From Suillus spraguei (taxonomy: Eukaryota > Basidiomycota > Agaricomycetes > Boletales > Suillaceae), in contig JABCPU010001075.1 in the NCBI GenBank assembly GCA_016800925.1, forward strand, positions 1-16,909: a stretch of DNA of 16,909 nucleotides, given 5' to 3'. Shown in pieces: positions 8,116 through 16,909 of the stretch; within the stretch, counting starts at the first letter, position 1, and each line of letters opens with the position of its first letter. The position numbers were made by a program, and so were the translations under genes. The notes under the pieces are model-generated. The model was not told the DNA's origin and ran no database searches. It was given only the letters and a program-made list of their open reading frames with translations.

Positions 8116-11100
8116 CTACGAGGTAGCCGCAATGGTTCTTCGACGACGGACTTCTTGTAACGCATTAGAAATCGCTTGTTTGTTTGAGCTTGCTTCTCGC
8201 CAAGCCTCACTGACTTGCCTGAAAGGACATCAATCAAGACGGAAACGTGGGGATCAGTGACTGGGCACCTACCTCACACGCCGTATAAATATGACACTTA
8301 GTACAACGCTCTTTATCGAGCGTGGTTTCTTCATAATCGCTGGTGGATTTTTTGGTTTGGGGTATCCTATCCGGGATATACAGGCCAGTATGCGCTTCTC
8401 ACTATCAAACAAGATAAACGTACAGCATAATGATGCAGAAAATGCCCGTACCTTGCCTCAAAGTTCGAGAGGAGAACAAGAAGATAATGTTTCTGGTATA
8501 CGAGATCATCTCGCAAGGTAGACTCGCGAGTAAACTTCGCCTTGAGGTACCGAATCTGGACGACGAGACCCTTGCACTCTTCTTTGTGCTGTTTTTTCAG
8601 CTCGACGAGCTGGTAGCCATCACTATTTTGTTGTTCAGCATCAAGATGCGGCACGAAAGCGCGCCATCACCTACGTCGCAAATCCATAATCCTTGATTTT
8701 GAGCTTCTCCTGGGCCGTCTTTAACTTCGTATGCTGGTTGCCGAGCTGCTCATTCAGGAGACGTATCTGAGTTTGGGCCTGCTTCTTGGCCCGCTCAGCT
8801 TTCGTCAGTTCATCCTTATGTCTCTCCTGCAGCTTCTGCTTCTCTGTCCGCAGAGTTTTAAGATCACGTCCAAACGCCTCGGCATCTCGCTTGACGCGTC
8901 TAAGGTCGGATTCAAGGGCTGCAACAGTGCGCGCAACATCGGTCTTCTCAATCGCCATGCGGTTTTTCTCCTCTTCGCTACGCTGTAGCTCGTCGGCTTG
9001 ATTGGAGAGCGCACGCCTGAGGTCTTCAATTTCACCCAGATGCGAGTCGAGTTGATGGCGGCGGTTGTCATGCGATGATTGTGACTTTGCATAGTCATCG
9101 CGAAGCTTGTTGGCTCGCTGTTCAAGTGTCAGCACAGTGTAATATTGTTATAAGAAACACTCACTTCTGATACTTCAGTGAACCGTCGCTGAAGTTCCTT
9201 GTGGTCATTGGCAAGAAGAGACCGCTCTTGCCGCAGCTGATCGATCGTCTCTGTGTTTTCTTTGACTTTGCCTTCGAGGCGACGGGCTTGCTGCTCGATG
9301 TTTGCATTGGCTGTGCTTGTCAATCAGGAGGGACGGTTTGGGGATTGCACGGTACGTACTTCGCAACTCGGTCTCAAGTTCCTTATTTTCGCGTTTGGCT
9401 TTTTGAAGCTGTCTCTTAACATCATCGATATCCTAATAACTTTCTGGTTAAAATACTTCTGACGATGGTTAAGGGAACGCACCGCCTCGGTTCGTTGTAG
9501 TTGACGAGCTACATCACTCTTCTCACGCTGAACACGGTTTTGCTCCGTGGACATCTGCCTGAGACGCGTCCTCTCGGCCTGTAGCTCAGCCTCGAGATCA
9601 GCAATGACAGCCTTTGCCTTTTCGACCTCCCGAGTATCAGCTCTCGATTGTCGGCTAGCTTCAGTGGCTCTCTTCGCTTCGTCCTTTGCGCTTCGTATTT
9701 CCATGTTCATCCGGTTCGCAGCATCTTGAAGGACCGCCTTTTCACCTAGAAGGTGGCGTTTTTCTTCTTCCCATCGCTGTTTCATCGTGTCCAGTTCCTT
9801 GTTAACTGCATGAAGGTCCAATCTGAGAGCTTCGCTGGTCTTCGTCGGAGGTGTTGGGGGGTTAGAGGGAGACCACTATGCGATACATCCAAGGAGCTTA
9901 GAAACGTTGGGTCAGGATATCGATATCACGCCAAAGACGCGCCATGAATCATACCTTTCATCGGCGTCATAAAATCGTTGCAATGTTGATGTGTCCACCT
10001 TGACCATGCATTTCTGACAACGGAGCCTTTGGAGTCGGTGAAGTCGGCGTTCCTCGCGTCTCTGTAACCTTCCCATCTCGTTTTCCATCTGAGAAATCTT
10101 GGATCGAGCCTGTTCAAGATCTCTTGTAAGCGACACGGCTCCCAGCCCAGCATCTTCTAGCTCATCGAGCTTTTGGTCGATGCTATCGTTGGCACGGTCG
10201 AGTTCAGTTTGAAGACGGGCGATTTCGCTTAATAGCGGGGACACCGAGGGATCGCCGACGGTGTTGTTCAGCCACGAAAGCTATTGATTTTCCATCAGCA
10301 AGGAATCCTCAAACATTAAAATATCAATCAGCTCACATCTTTAAGAGGACCTCCAGGTGTCTTCGGAGCCCTGACAGACATCGATAATACATGCCGATGA
10401 ATGGGTGAGATCCCACTGAGGTTGACCACCTTGTTTGGAGTTGCCATCTCGAAGCTGGTCGATCGAAGGGCCTTGATACGTGCCTGGAGTTGCTCTTTGT
10501 CCTTCTCCAGAATCTCGATCCTCTGGTCCTTAGCAGCGTCAATAGCTTTCCGCGCAGGAGAGTGTTGGAGAAGCTCAGTGAGTCTCGCGATGTCTTTGTG
10601 TGCCTGTTCCAGCTCTGCCTCGAGTACATTCTCAAGTTCAGCATTGCTCTCGTCTGAACGCTGTCCTTTCAAAAGCCGGGACATCTCCCTCTCGCGCTCT
10701 CTTTCTCTTTCGAGGGTTGAAATCTTGGCCTTCAGATCTGCGACAACTTCTTGGTCGGTGCGCATCTTCTGCTCCGCAGCTTCAAGAGCATCCTCCATTT
10801 GGCCGGCCATCAAGTAATGCCCCTGCTTTATCCTTTTCCAGCGCTTCAGCACGGTCGTTAGCCTCTTGTTCCGCGGCCTCCAATTGGTTAAAGTGGTCTT
10901 GAGCGGAAGTGAGCTGCTCTTCGAGGTCTTGAATGCGTTCAGTGGTTGCTGTGACAGCCTCCTCGAGTTCGGCAGTATAGGTCTTTAGTTCGCGGACCTC
11001 CTCGTTGATATCCTTCCCAGAATCTGCAATGAGCTGCTGTGCTTCTGCGAGCTCCTCCTCCTTTGCGTCCAGCTCGTGTTGTAGACGTCTTGCAGCGGCT

Positions 11101-13565
11101 TCTTGAGCTTTGAGATCCTTTTCGAGTTCAGATGCCCGAGCATTGGAGCGCATTATTTCAGCCCCCATCTCGCTCAACTGACTGTGAAGATCATCGTTAG
11201 CCAGCTTGGCGGACAGCTGTTCCTTCTTCAGCTCCTTCTCGAGCTCGTCAACACGACGGTCGCTCATCATGATTTCATCCTCCGAATCCTTGATCTGCGT
11301 GGTCGCACTCTGCAGCTCGGCTGTAAGGACGCTGATCCGCGTGTTGGCCTCCTTTAATGCGCCTCCAAGCTCCTTCCCATTCTCCATTACCTTCTCCGCC
11401 TGTATAGCCCTCTCCAGCGCAAGGTCACGCTCGCTTTGAAGTGGTTCACGGATACGCTCCGCTCCTTGGTCATCTCTTCCAGGGCTTGGTCGCTCTCTAT
11501 AACCTTCTGTTCCAAGTCACCATGATCTCTGCAACACCACTCTCAATTCATGCATGCGTTCCCGCCAACGTTCCTTATCCCGTGCACGCTCATGCCGTTC
11601 AGTCTCAAGGTCCTTGTCCACGCTTTCCTTCGCCCCTGCAAGCTCGTCAAGCTGATTCTCCAGGTTCTCGATGAGCTCCTCCAAACCTTTCTTCTCTTCT
11701 GCCCACCCTTCTTCCCCTGCCTCCTCCACATCACCCAGTGCACTTCCTGCACTGACCCTTCGCGCCTTTCCAGAGCCCATACTCTCTAGACTGAGCCGTC
11801 GCTGATCAGCATCCTTTACCTCTCGTACTTCCTCAACCGGTCGACGAGTGCCTTGTTCTCTTCCTGCAGCTTCGAATTCAGTGTGTGAAGGTAGTGATTC
11901 AGCTTCGGCGCGTCGAAGCGCGCCACACCGCGCTGACCTGTGCCCAGCGCAGGGTCGTACGAGGTGTTGGCACGTGGGTGTGTGGTGAGATCATGTGGGG
12001 GACGCAGTAGACATGAAGGAGACCGATGCGCCGCGGAGCTCGATGTCAGAGGGAGACGCGAGATGCTCACTGTCGCCTGCAGAGGATGCACTGTCTGGAG
12101 CATGCGCCTGTGCAAGAGGGTGCGACATGCGTCCTCGCCCTCGTCCGGCCGAGGGGTGATACCAGCAAATGCGGTGCGCATAGGACCCGCGGGCGTCGCG
12201 CTGACACCGGATGCACTTTCGCTGCTCCCACTTGAGCTCTCGGATACAGGGAGAGCACTGAGCCGGTTGTGGGGGTGAGGAGTGAACTTTATACGTGGTC
12301 GGGCAGTGGAGTTGATGACTGAAAGAAGAAATGACCGCCTGCGGGCATGAGGTGTGAGGGGCTCTTCGCTTGCGTCTGTACCTAGTTCATTGTATGCAGA
12401 TGGGATGTTGAACTGCGTACGAAGCCGCGGAACGGGTGTGAAATCCAATACTGATCTGGCAGGTGATACAATGCTGTTGAATGCGCACCTATGGTTCGGT
12501 CGTCGTTAATTTGATTGCTTGGATCGGACGACGCAGATGAAAATGTGGGCTCGCGGTCCGATTGCGTGGTAGTGTCCTCTCGCTCTGGTTCGGAGTCACT
12601 TTCTGGTGGTGGGTCCTGGGAAAGGTGTGGAGAAAGCTCTTGTTCATCGTTACCCTCATCCTCTGGAGGCTGCATCAAACGCTTGGAAGTGAAATGACAG
12701 CTGGAGAGGCGGTTCTCGAACGAGGTAACGGAACGTAAACACCAGGAATCGGTGACGGTGTTTCTGCAGGTAGGGGAATAGATCTGTTGCTGCGAGGTGT
12801 GGAGTTTGGGGGTGATGAGACAGGAGAGGGCGTCGTCCTGGAAAGTGAAGGTGTTCTCGTCCGTGCGAGCGGTTTTCGTAGCGCGACGTTACGGTATTTA
12901 TCAAATGGCGAACGCTGGAACATGTTGAGCGCAATTAGAGTGAGAAGCAAGCAGCAAAGCATTCACCTGAGGTTCAGAACGTAACGACATCGAGTATCGT
13001 ATTTCTTCCTCGGCGTAGGATTGTCCAAAGGAATTTCGGGAGAAAACGGGGAGCTGGAGCGACTGACAGACTGTAGTGCATCCTCCAAAGAATGTCATCC
13101 ACCTCATTTCTCTTCTGGCGGCAAATGAGACTCCGGAATACTTTGCCTACTACGTGCGAGAGGCGAGTCTTCTGGTTCTGTATTCTCGTCGCTCTCGTGG
13201 GGAAGCGAGGCTATGGCGCTCGCTTCAAAGCTTTGTACGGGGCTCCGAGGGTATGGATATGTTCTAGAGGCAGAAGAAGATTTTGCTGAAACAGAGCGTG
13301 ATGCGAGAGAGCTTGCAAAGCGTGCTGTGCTGGAAGTACTTGATTGTAGCCTGATAGTTGAGGTCACCGTATGCGCCGAGATAGGGGCGGGTGTTGAATG
13401 CACCGGCAAGATATCAGGGCCATCGTCAGTTGAATGCTGGTCCGAGTCTGAGTCTTGTGCACCGGAATAATCGAAGGCAGGTAGTGATGGAAGAGAAGGT
13501 GGCTCTCCTTCGTCTGCAGCTTGAATTCTGCGCCATATTCGAGACGGTGTCTCAAGCATTGCCAT
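8116..13565 (-). CDS. Large coiled-coil spindle pole body scaffold with C-terminal PACT domain (pericentrin/Pcp1/Spc110-like), about 1,660 codons, frame broken in its 5' half
   Basis: The start is the ATG at 13565 (MAMLETPSRIWRRI); the stop is TAG at 8116-8118. Inferred introns: 12915-12966, 10281-10336, 9897-9954, 9433-9482, 9311-9359, 9118-9164, 8623-8674, 8402-8451, 8219-8272; all GT..AG with matching phases. The layout is a Ser/Pro-rich N-terminal third, then a segment with LNHYLHTLNSKLQEENKALV, long heptad coiled coils, a conserved-looking APKTPGGPLKD/LSWLNNTVGDPSVSP linker, a CQKC pair, and more coiled coil. The end is VQIRYLKAKFTRES, DLVYQKHYLLVLLSNFEAS, ISRIGYPKPKNPP, SVIFIRRVRQVSEAWREA. 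That C-terminal block is the PACT motif that anchors pericentrin-like proteins to centrosomes and spindle pole bodies. From 9862 to 8116 the frame is unbroken. Upstream, coding runs jump frame near 9856-9861, 10815, 11461, 11520, 11545, 11820, 12495, 12680, 12865 and 13095, mostly in the direction of single lost bases. The role at the spindle pole is inferred from the family. Confidence 0.8.
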
Positions 13566-15055
13566 CTTAATGACGTTGCAGATTCCTTCGGATGCTCAGA
13601 ATTTTGTCAATTGTTATGCACACGATAACGACTTACCGAGGTTGATGTTGTTGCAGATCACGACAACTCGATTGATGGCTACAGATCACGTGGCCGCGTG
13701 TCATCACGTGCTGCTTGGAAGTCGCGTACTCGCTGAACAGTGAGGCTTTAAGGGTCGAACACAATTATTTTTGTTGCAAGCATACTGTCAGGCCATCAGT
13801 GAAGGGCTCGACTCCAACTGTTCATCCTTTGCTACCTGCATATATGACCCGCAAAAATGGGCAACCAACTCAGCCTATTAGGAAACGAAGGATAGAGGTG
13901 CTAGTACATGCAGTCTGTCATCTTCAGCGCTGTGTCTGTGTCCCCATTTTCAACTGACTTGATTTACTTACTAGATTTATCTTATGTTGCTTCAGTGGGG
14001 CTAAGTCATTGTCTGGTGCCAACCCCTAGCAGTACTCTGTAAGTTTTTATCTCATGTTTTAGTATTCTCAACCAATATCCCCTCAAATCTCATTGCAACT
14101 TGTTTTCATGAGAAATCTAGCGAATGGCTGTTGTTGTCTCTGTCCGGGTCTTTTTCCTGCCTACAATCATCCCCTGTTCCATTTCTCGCAGCACAAGTGT
14201 CGTGACTGCTGTCCCATTTCCGAGTTGCTTGAAGAGCAAATTTGCACTCCCGGCCAGCCACTGCCACTATCTTCCCTTGCTGCTGACTTATTGCAGTCAC
14301 ATGAAAATCTGACCCGACGAGCCATTCCCTCTGCGCACAGCCAACCACGCCTGAACCAGCCAATGCCAACTGACAGTAACCTGAAGCATCGCACTGGTGT
14401 TGCATCTCGCATGCGATGACGCAAAATCTGCATGGGTCGGATCTCAAGATTGATGACATTCACGAAGGGGACGAGGATATGCTGGAGGAGTTCAGCCTCA
14501 CCTGTGAGGACCTCGAGGATGAAGCAGAGGAAGCCCAGCATGGTTGATGCAGGACGTGAGCTGTCTGCTCCGTCTGCTCCAGCTCGAACAGCCAGACAGC
14601 ATGTACGCCCCCTCTGCCAGCACGGCTGCCAAGTGAGTATCAGCGGCTGCGTGGACGTGATGAAGAATAATTCTTCCCATCTACTCACATGCTATGATCG
14701 GCAAATTTTTTGTGACGAACCCGAGAATCCTTCCCTTTTCTGGTCGCTAAATCAATGTTTCAACTTGCTGACTCCTGGTCTCAGGCAGTGAATAATTGTG
14801 CTTGAGGATGCACCAGATTAAGGTATGTGTATTCATATGACGAGGATGCCAGTGAACAGCTGATTTTGCTGTATTTGCCGTAACGCGCTGACCTGGTCCG
14901 GGAAGCACAAGGACAGGGTCGACGCAGCACAGCCGATGCAGCCAATGAGGAGCTTGAATGCCATGGATGCAGACATCACAGTTTCCGAGTCGCGCAGACA
15001 AGCTTGATTCACATTGTTCGTGGAGTCGTTGGAATAGCTTCTTCTTTCCCTCCTC
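13566..15055. other. Intergenic region with promoter of the PACT gene and no confident gene
   Basis: The PACT gene promoter should lie just right of 13565; the ATG has a favourable A at -3 and no clear TATA box was found. Farther right there are only short open frames. One plus-strand stretch (14416-14547) encodes an acidic 43-residue peptide (including KIDDIHEGDEDMLEEFS and EDLEDEAEEA) that looks coding but has no start context or homology I recognise; it may be a transposon or gene fragment. A minus-strand stretch near 14965 encodes a short hydrophobic leader-like peptide (MAFKLLIGCIGCAASTLSL) without a body. Neither is called as a gene. Confidence 0.45.
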
Positions 15056-15084
15056 AAATTAATTAATTAATTAAATTAAATTTT
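15056..15084. repeat. 29-bp pure A/T tract with AATT tetranucleotide repeat
   Basis: Four perfect AATT units occupy 15057-15072, followed by degenerate AAATT units to 15084. It is a simple-sequence repeat in otherwise mixed-composition intergenic DNA. Confidence 0.85.
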
Positions 15085-15844
15085 CGAGTGTACCATACAC
15101 CTTTACTTAGGTTGATCCCCCCCTCGCTGACTCCTAGGACGGTAGGACCTGTACACAATCTAATGCAAGGGCTCAATACTAAATATTAATATTCTCTTCT
15201 CACCGCTACGACTTTAGGATCCACCAGTGAACTAATCAACCACTAGTAATGTCTTTGGTGACTGACGCTCAACGAAATTATTAGTGGAACGAGAGTCACG
15301 AGACAGTTATTTGGTTACAATATGTATCAAAAGCTTCCCACTCATCACCAATGACCATTGTGGTCATCTGAAATGTTCATTAACGAATCTGCAACACGGA
15401 CAACATACCTGCCTTGTATCATCAAGATACTTGTGTCACACACCGTGGCAGAACCAGCACAGAAAAGGTTTCATATGAGCGCGAAAGTACTAATTGTCTG
15501 GGAATAATGCAGGAAGAAGACAAGCAGTATCCAAACATATGCTGATACCAACAGAGAAGAGAGTATTTTCAGCGGCACTTGTCAAACGACTTCAAGTTGG
15601 GTTGATTGGCAGTGCGTACGTGGAATTGACGGAACAACATACCGTTTCTTTCCCACAAGAGGTGAATCACAGTCTTGTGAGTGTATCATAAGACATCTTG
15701 GGACCATCCTCTTTCGGAATAAGTGCACCGCACCCGGGGAAAGGGGAGTCGGATGTATTCATGAGATCAAGGATTTGCATGTGACAAGAACGTGCAAAGG
15801 GACGTTATCAGTCCTCGGAGGCTCGCAACATGACATCCCCATTG
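15085..15844. other. Gene-free stretch with short palindromes
   Basis: No coding frame could be supported. It contains a perfect 12-bp palindrome AATATTAATATT (15182-15193) and an imperfect hairpin at 15240-15287. The short open frames present have no recognisable motif. Confidence 0.4.
15240..15287. repeat. Imperfect 11-bp inverted repeat with 26-base loop
   Basis: CCACTAGTAAT (15240-15250) pairs with ATTATTAGTGG (15277-15287) with one non-Watson-Crick position. It could be a miniature-element end or simple chance; no target-site duplication was seen. Confidence 0.4.
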
Positions 15845-16261
15845 TTATCGCAGTACCAGAGTGGCCGCAGTTGTCCGATCGTCAATCTTGCTGATGACAT
15901 GGTTTGGACGCACGACAAGGATAGTGTATATTTTGCTGCAAGAGGTCAAACAACTAACCGGGAACGCGCTGATCGATTCAAGTGGCACCTGGACACCGCC
16001 TGGGGTGCGCATCAGCATGCACGATTTAGAATCGGGTAAGGTGCAGCATACCTTGATCAACGAAACGGGATGGAGGTAAAGATACTGGCCTACGGCTGCA
16101 AATCTATATGTTGTCTCGATCCTATCAATTCGGATGTATTCCAAAATCAGCCTGTAAATCTGAAAGGGGAACCTCACGCCCACTGCAATACACCTCGGAA
16201 GGTGCGCCAAGCATGAAACTATTTGTGACCTGACTCTAGTACACGGTAAGATAAATATCAT
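15845..16261 (-). CDS. Hypothetical 138-residue open frame, weak F-box-like N-terminal segment
   Basis: The frame is open from an ATG at 16261 to a TAA at 15845-15847 with no intron needed. Residues around 30-65 (FPFQIYRLILEYI, then a Tyr/Leu-rich stretch) loosely recall the LPxEIYxxIL core of fungal F-box domains, but the expected Pro-Glu is missing and nothing after it supports the call. The ATG overlaps the inferred stop codon of the BTB4 gene (TGATG), which is odd for a fungal gene and suggests it is not independently expressed. It may instead be read-through 3' sequence of BTB4 or a chance open frame. Confidence 0.2.
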   Translation of the reverse strand: MIFILPCTRVRSQIVSCLAHLPRCIAVGVRFPFQIYRLILEYIRIDRIETTYRFAAVGQYLYLHPVSLIKVCCTLPDSKSCMLMRTPGGVQVPLESISAFPVSCLTSCSKIYTILVVRPNHVISKIDDRTTAATLVLR

Positions 16262-16909
16262 CAGCGAAAATCGATGTCCAGGCGAATCTAAGAGGAGGTA
16301 AATTACGGTCAGTCAGTCAATCGTGAGGGCTCTCACCTCCAGGATGATCGCCATTACCGGAAAGGCAAGTTCCTTTGCATATTCAGCAAACGTCCTCGGC
16401 ACTCTCTCTCTACAACCAATACAACTTCCAGCCTCTTTACCATACTCTCAATCCACTCGGGATTAAGGAGGCTTTCCACAGATGGTCGAACGCGGAGTGT
16501 TTCTATGACACTACTTTGGTATTCTTTAAGGGACAAGCGAGAAACTCCCTTCTTGCGGCAGAACTTGCAGTCGAGCGATGGAAGGGGATACGTAGACCAA
16601 AGACGGGTGAGCTGGGACATGGCTTGACCGCAACTTGCGTGGTACTTGACCAACCGCTGGAAGTCTGAACCAGAGATAAAGTCCAATTCAGACACATATG
16701 CAGGCTCCCACACTGCAAAACGAAGCATATATCTTGCTGCCACAAGAGTCTCTGCCTCCGAACGGTAGCGACATGCGATAGCAAATACTCGCATAGGCTC
16801 TTTCTCTAGAAACCTAGGAGCCGTTATCATTCTAACGATGAATATACCGACTCGCCTCATGTCGTATTTATCGGCGGCATCGAGAACAGACATGACAACG
16901 TCTAAGTTC
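16261..16909 (-). CDS. BTB/POZ-domain protein 4, C-terminal part (5' end outside window), frame broken near 16440
   Basis: The gene enters from the right edge, after the start of the BTB fold. The visible part begins LDVVMSVLDAADKYDMRR, the last BTB helices, followed by EPMRVFAIACRYRSEAETLV and FISGSDFQRLVKYHASCG. A C-x2-C pair follows (DCKFC), then RPSVESLLNPEWIES near 16445. There the good frame stops matching. One base over, the family C-terminus continues: KEAGSCIGCRERV, FAEYAKELAFPV, IILE. Then come a 49-nt intron (16288-16336, GTGAGA..TTAG, with CTGAC) and the last exon IRLDIDFR and TGA at 16261-16263. The spacing from the Ile of this WIE/LIAE block to CxxC equals that of BTB1 exactly if one base is restored. 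As with BTB2, this is a single-base loss, real or technical. BTB1 is its closest relative in the window by motif spacing. Confidence 0.75.

Noticed and set aside
11786..11819. Possible 34-nt intron GTAAAG..CTAG in the PACT gene
   Set aside because: It would be unusually short, and its bases read as good coding (VKDADQRRLSLESM) in the frame that continues downstream, so a lost base next to 11820 is the better explanation.
12485..12510. Possible 33-nt intron starting GTGCGC in the PACT gene
   Set aside because: The phase does not fit the downstream SVLDFTPVPR frame, no branch site is present, and the sequence reads as coding (SIVSPARS) in the adjacent frame.
8367..13565. Myosin heavy chain or kinesin identity for the long coiled-coil gene
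   Set aside because: There is no motor domain; the similarity is generic heptad repeat only. The C-terminal PACT motif gives a specific assignment.
14416..14547. Acidic 43-residue open frame (KIDDIHEGDEDMLEEFS...), possibly a hAT-type transposase fragment
   Set aside because: Acidic stretches and a C..H pattern recall some hAT elements, but there is no RNase-H-like core, no dimerisation region, no terminal repeats and no target duplication.
14167..14688. Minus-strand 173-residue open frame
   Set aside because: Composition (many Cys, Arg and Trp without pattern) looks like a shadow frame; no domain, no intron structure and no homology recognised.
14833..15057. Minus-strand small secreted protein candidate (MAFKLLIGCIGCAASTLSL)
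   Set aside because: Only a hydrophobic leader is present. Splicing at the GTCAGC donor gives no convincing mature protein, and the other frames give none either.
1..16909. tRNA genes, CRISPR array, bacterial operon, viral or toxin genes
   Set aside because: No tRNA T-loop context (GGTTCRA..CC with matching arms), no regularly spaced direct repeats, and fungal intron-rich gene structure throughout.

Overview
The window is nuclear DNA from a filamentous basidiomycete, most likely an agaricomycete mushroom-forming fungus. The evidence is many short GT..AG introns of about 47-70 nt (CTGAY-like branch sites can be picked out in most of them), a local family of BTB/POZ-domain genes of the kind expanded in agaricomycetes, a fragment resembling agaricomycete NACHT/STAND receptors, and a single-pass membrane protein with a long Ser/Thr/Pro-rich tail. 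I found no tRNA, rRNA, CRISPR array or intact transposon, and no bacterial or viral gene.

Layout. 2-805 (+) is the 3' end of a membrane-anchor gene. 806-2867 has no intact gene but holds two minus-strand coding remnants: a NACHT-type winged-helix piece (1295-1606) and an unidentified protein piece (1808-2300). Three plus-strand BTB paralogs follow at 2868-3884, 4102-5079 and 5638-6640. 6887-7985 (+) is a six-exon mitochondrial cardiolipin synthase (CRD1 family, 281 aa) with a complete CDP-alcohol phosphotransferase motif. Tail to tail with it, 8116-13565 (-) is a gene of about 1,660 codons for a coiled-coil protein ending in a PACT-type domain, a pericentrin/Pcp1/Spc110-like spindle pole body scaffold. 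13566-16260 has no confident gene. A fourth BTB paralog enters from the right edge on the minus strand (16261 to beyond 16909).

Most of the work here lies in the gene models. All four BTB genes share a last phase-0 intron just before a tiny final exon of 3-8 codons. The PACT gene needs ten introns. Several genes show clean homologous coding sequence that jumps frame in the direction of a one-base deletion: BTB2, BTB4, the 5' half of the PACT gene and the 1808-2300 remnant. The cardiolipin synthase gene, BTB1, BTB3 and the last 1.7 kb of the PACT gene have none. The consistent direction and otherwise well-kept coding suggest base-skipping errors in the assembly rather than gene decay, but real pseudogenes cannot be excluded from sequence alone.

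The housekeeping pair (cardiolipin synthase and spindle pole body protein) sits between members of a lineage-expanded BTB family and receptor debris. I see no operon-like or cluster-level pathway, and no convincing new biological system.
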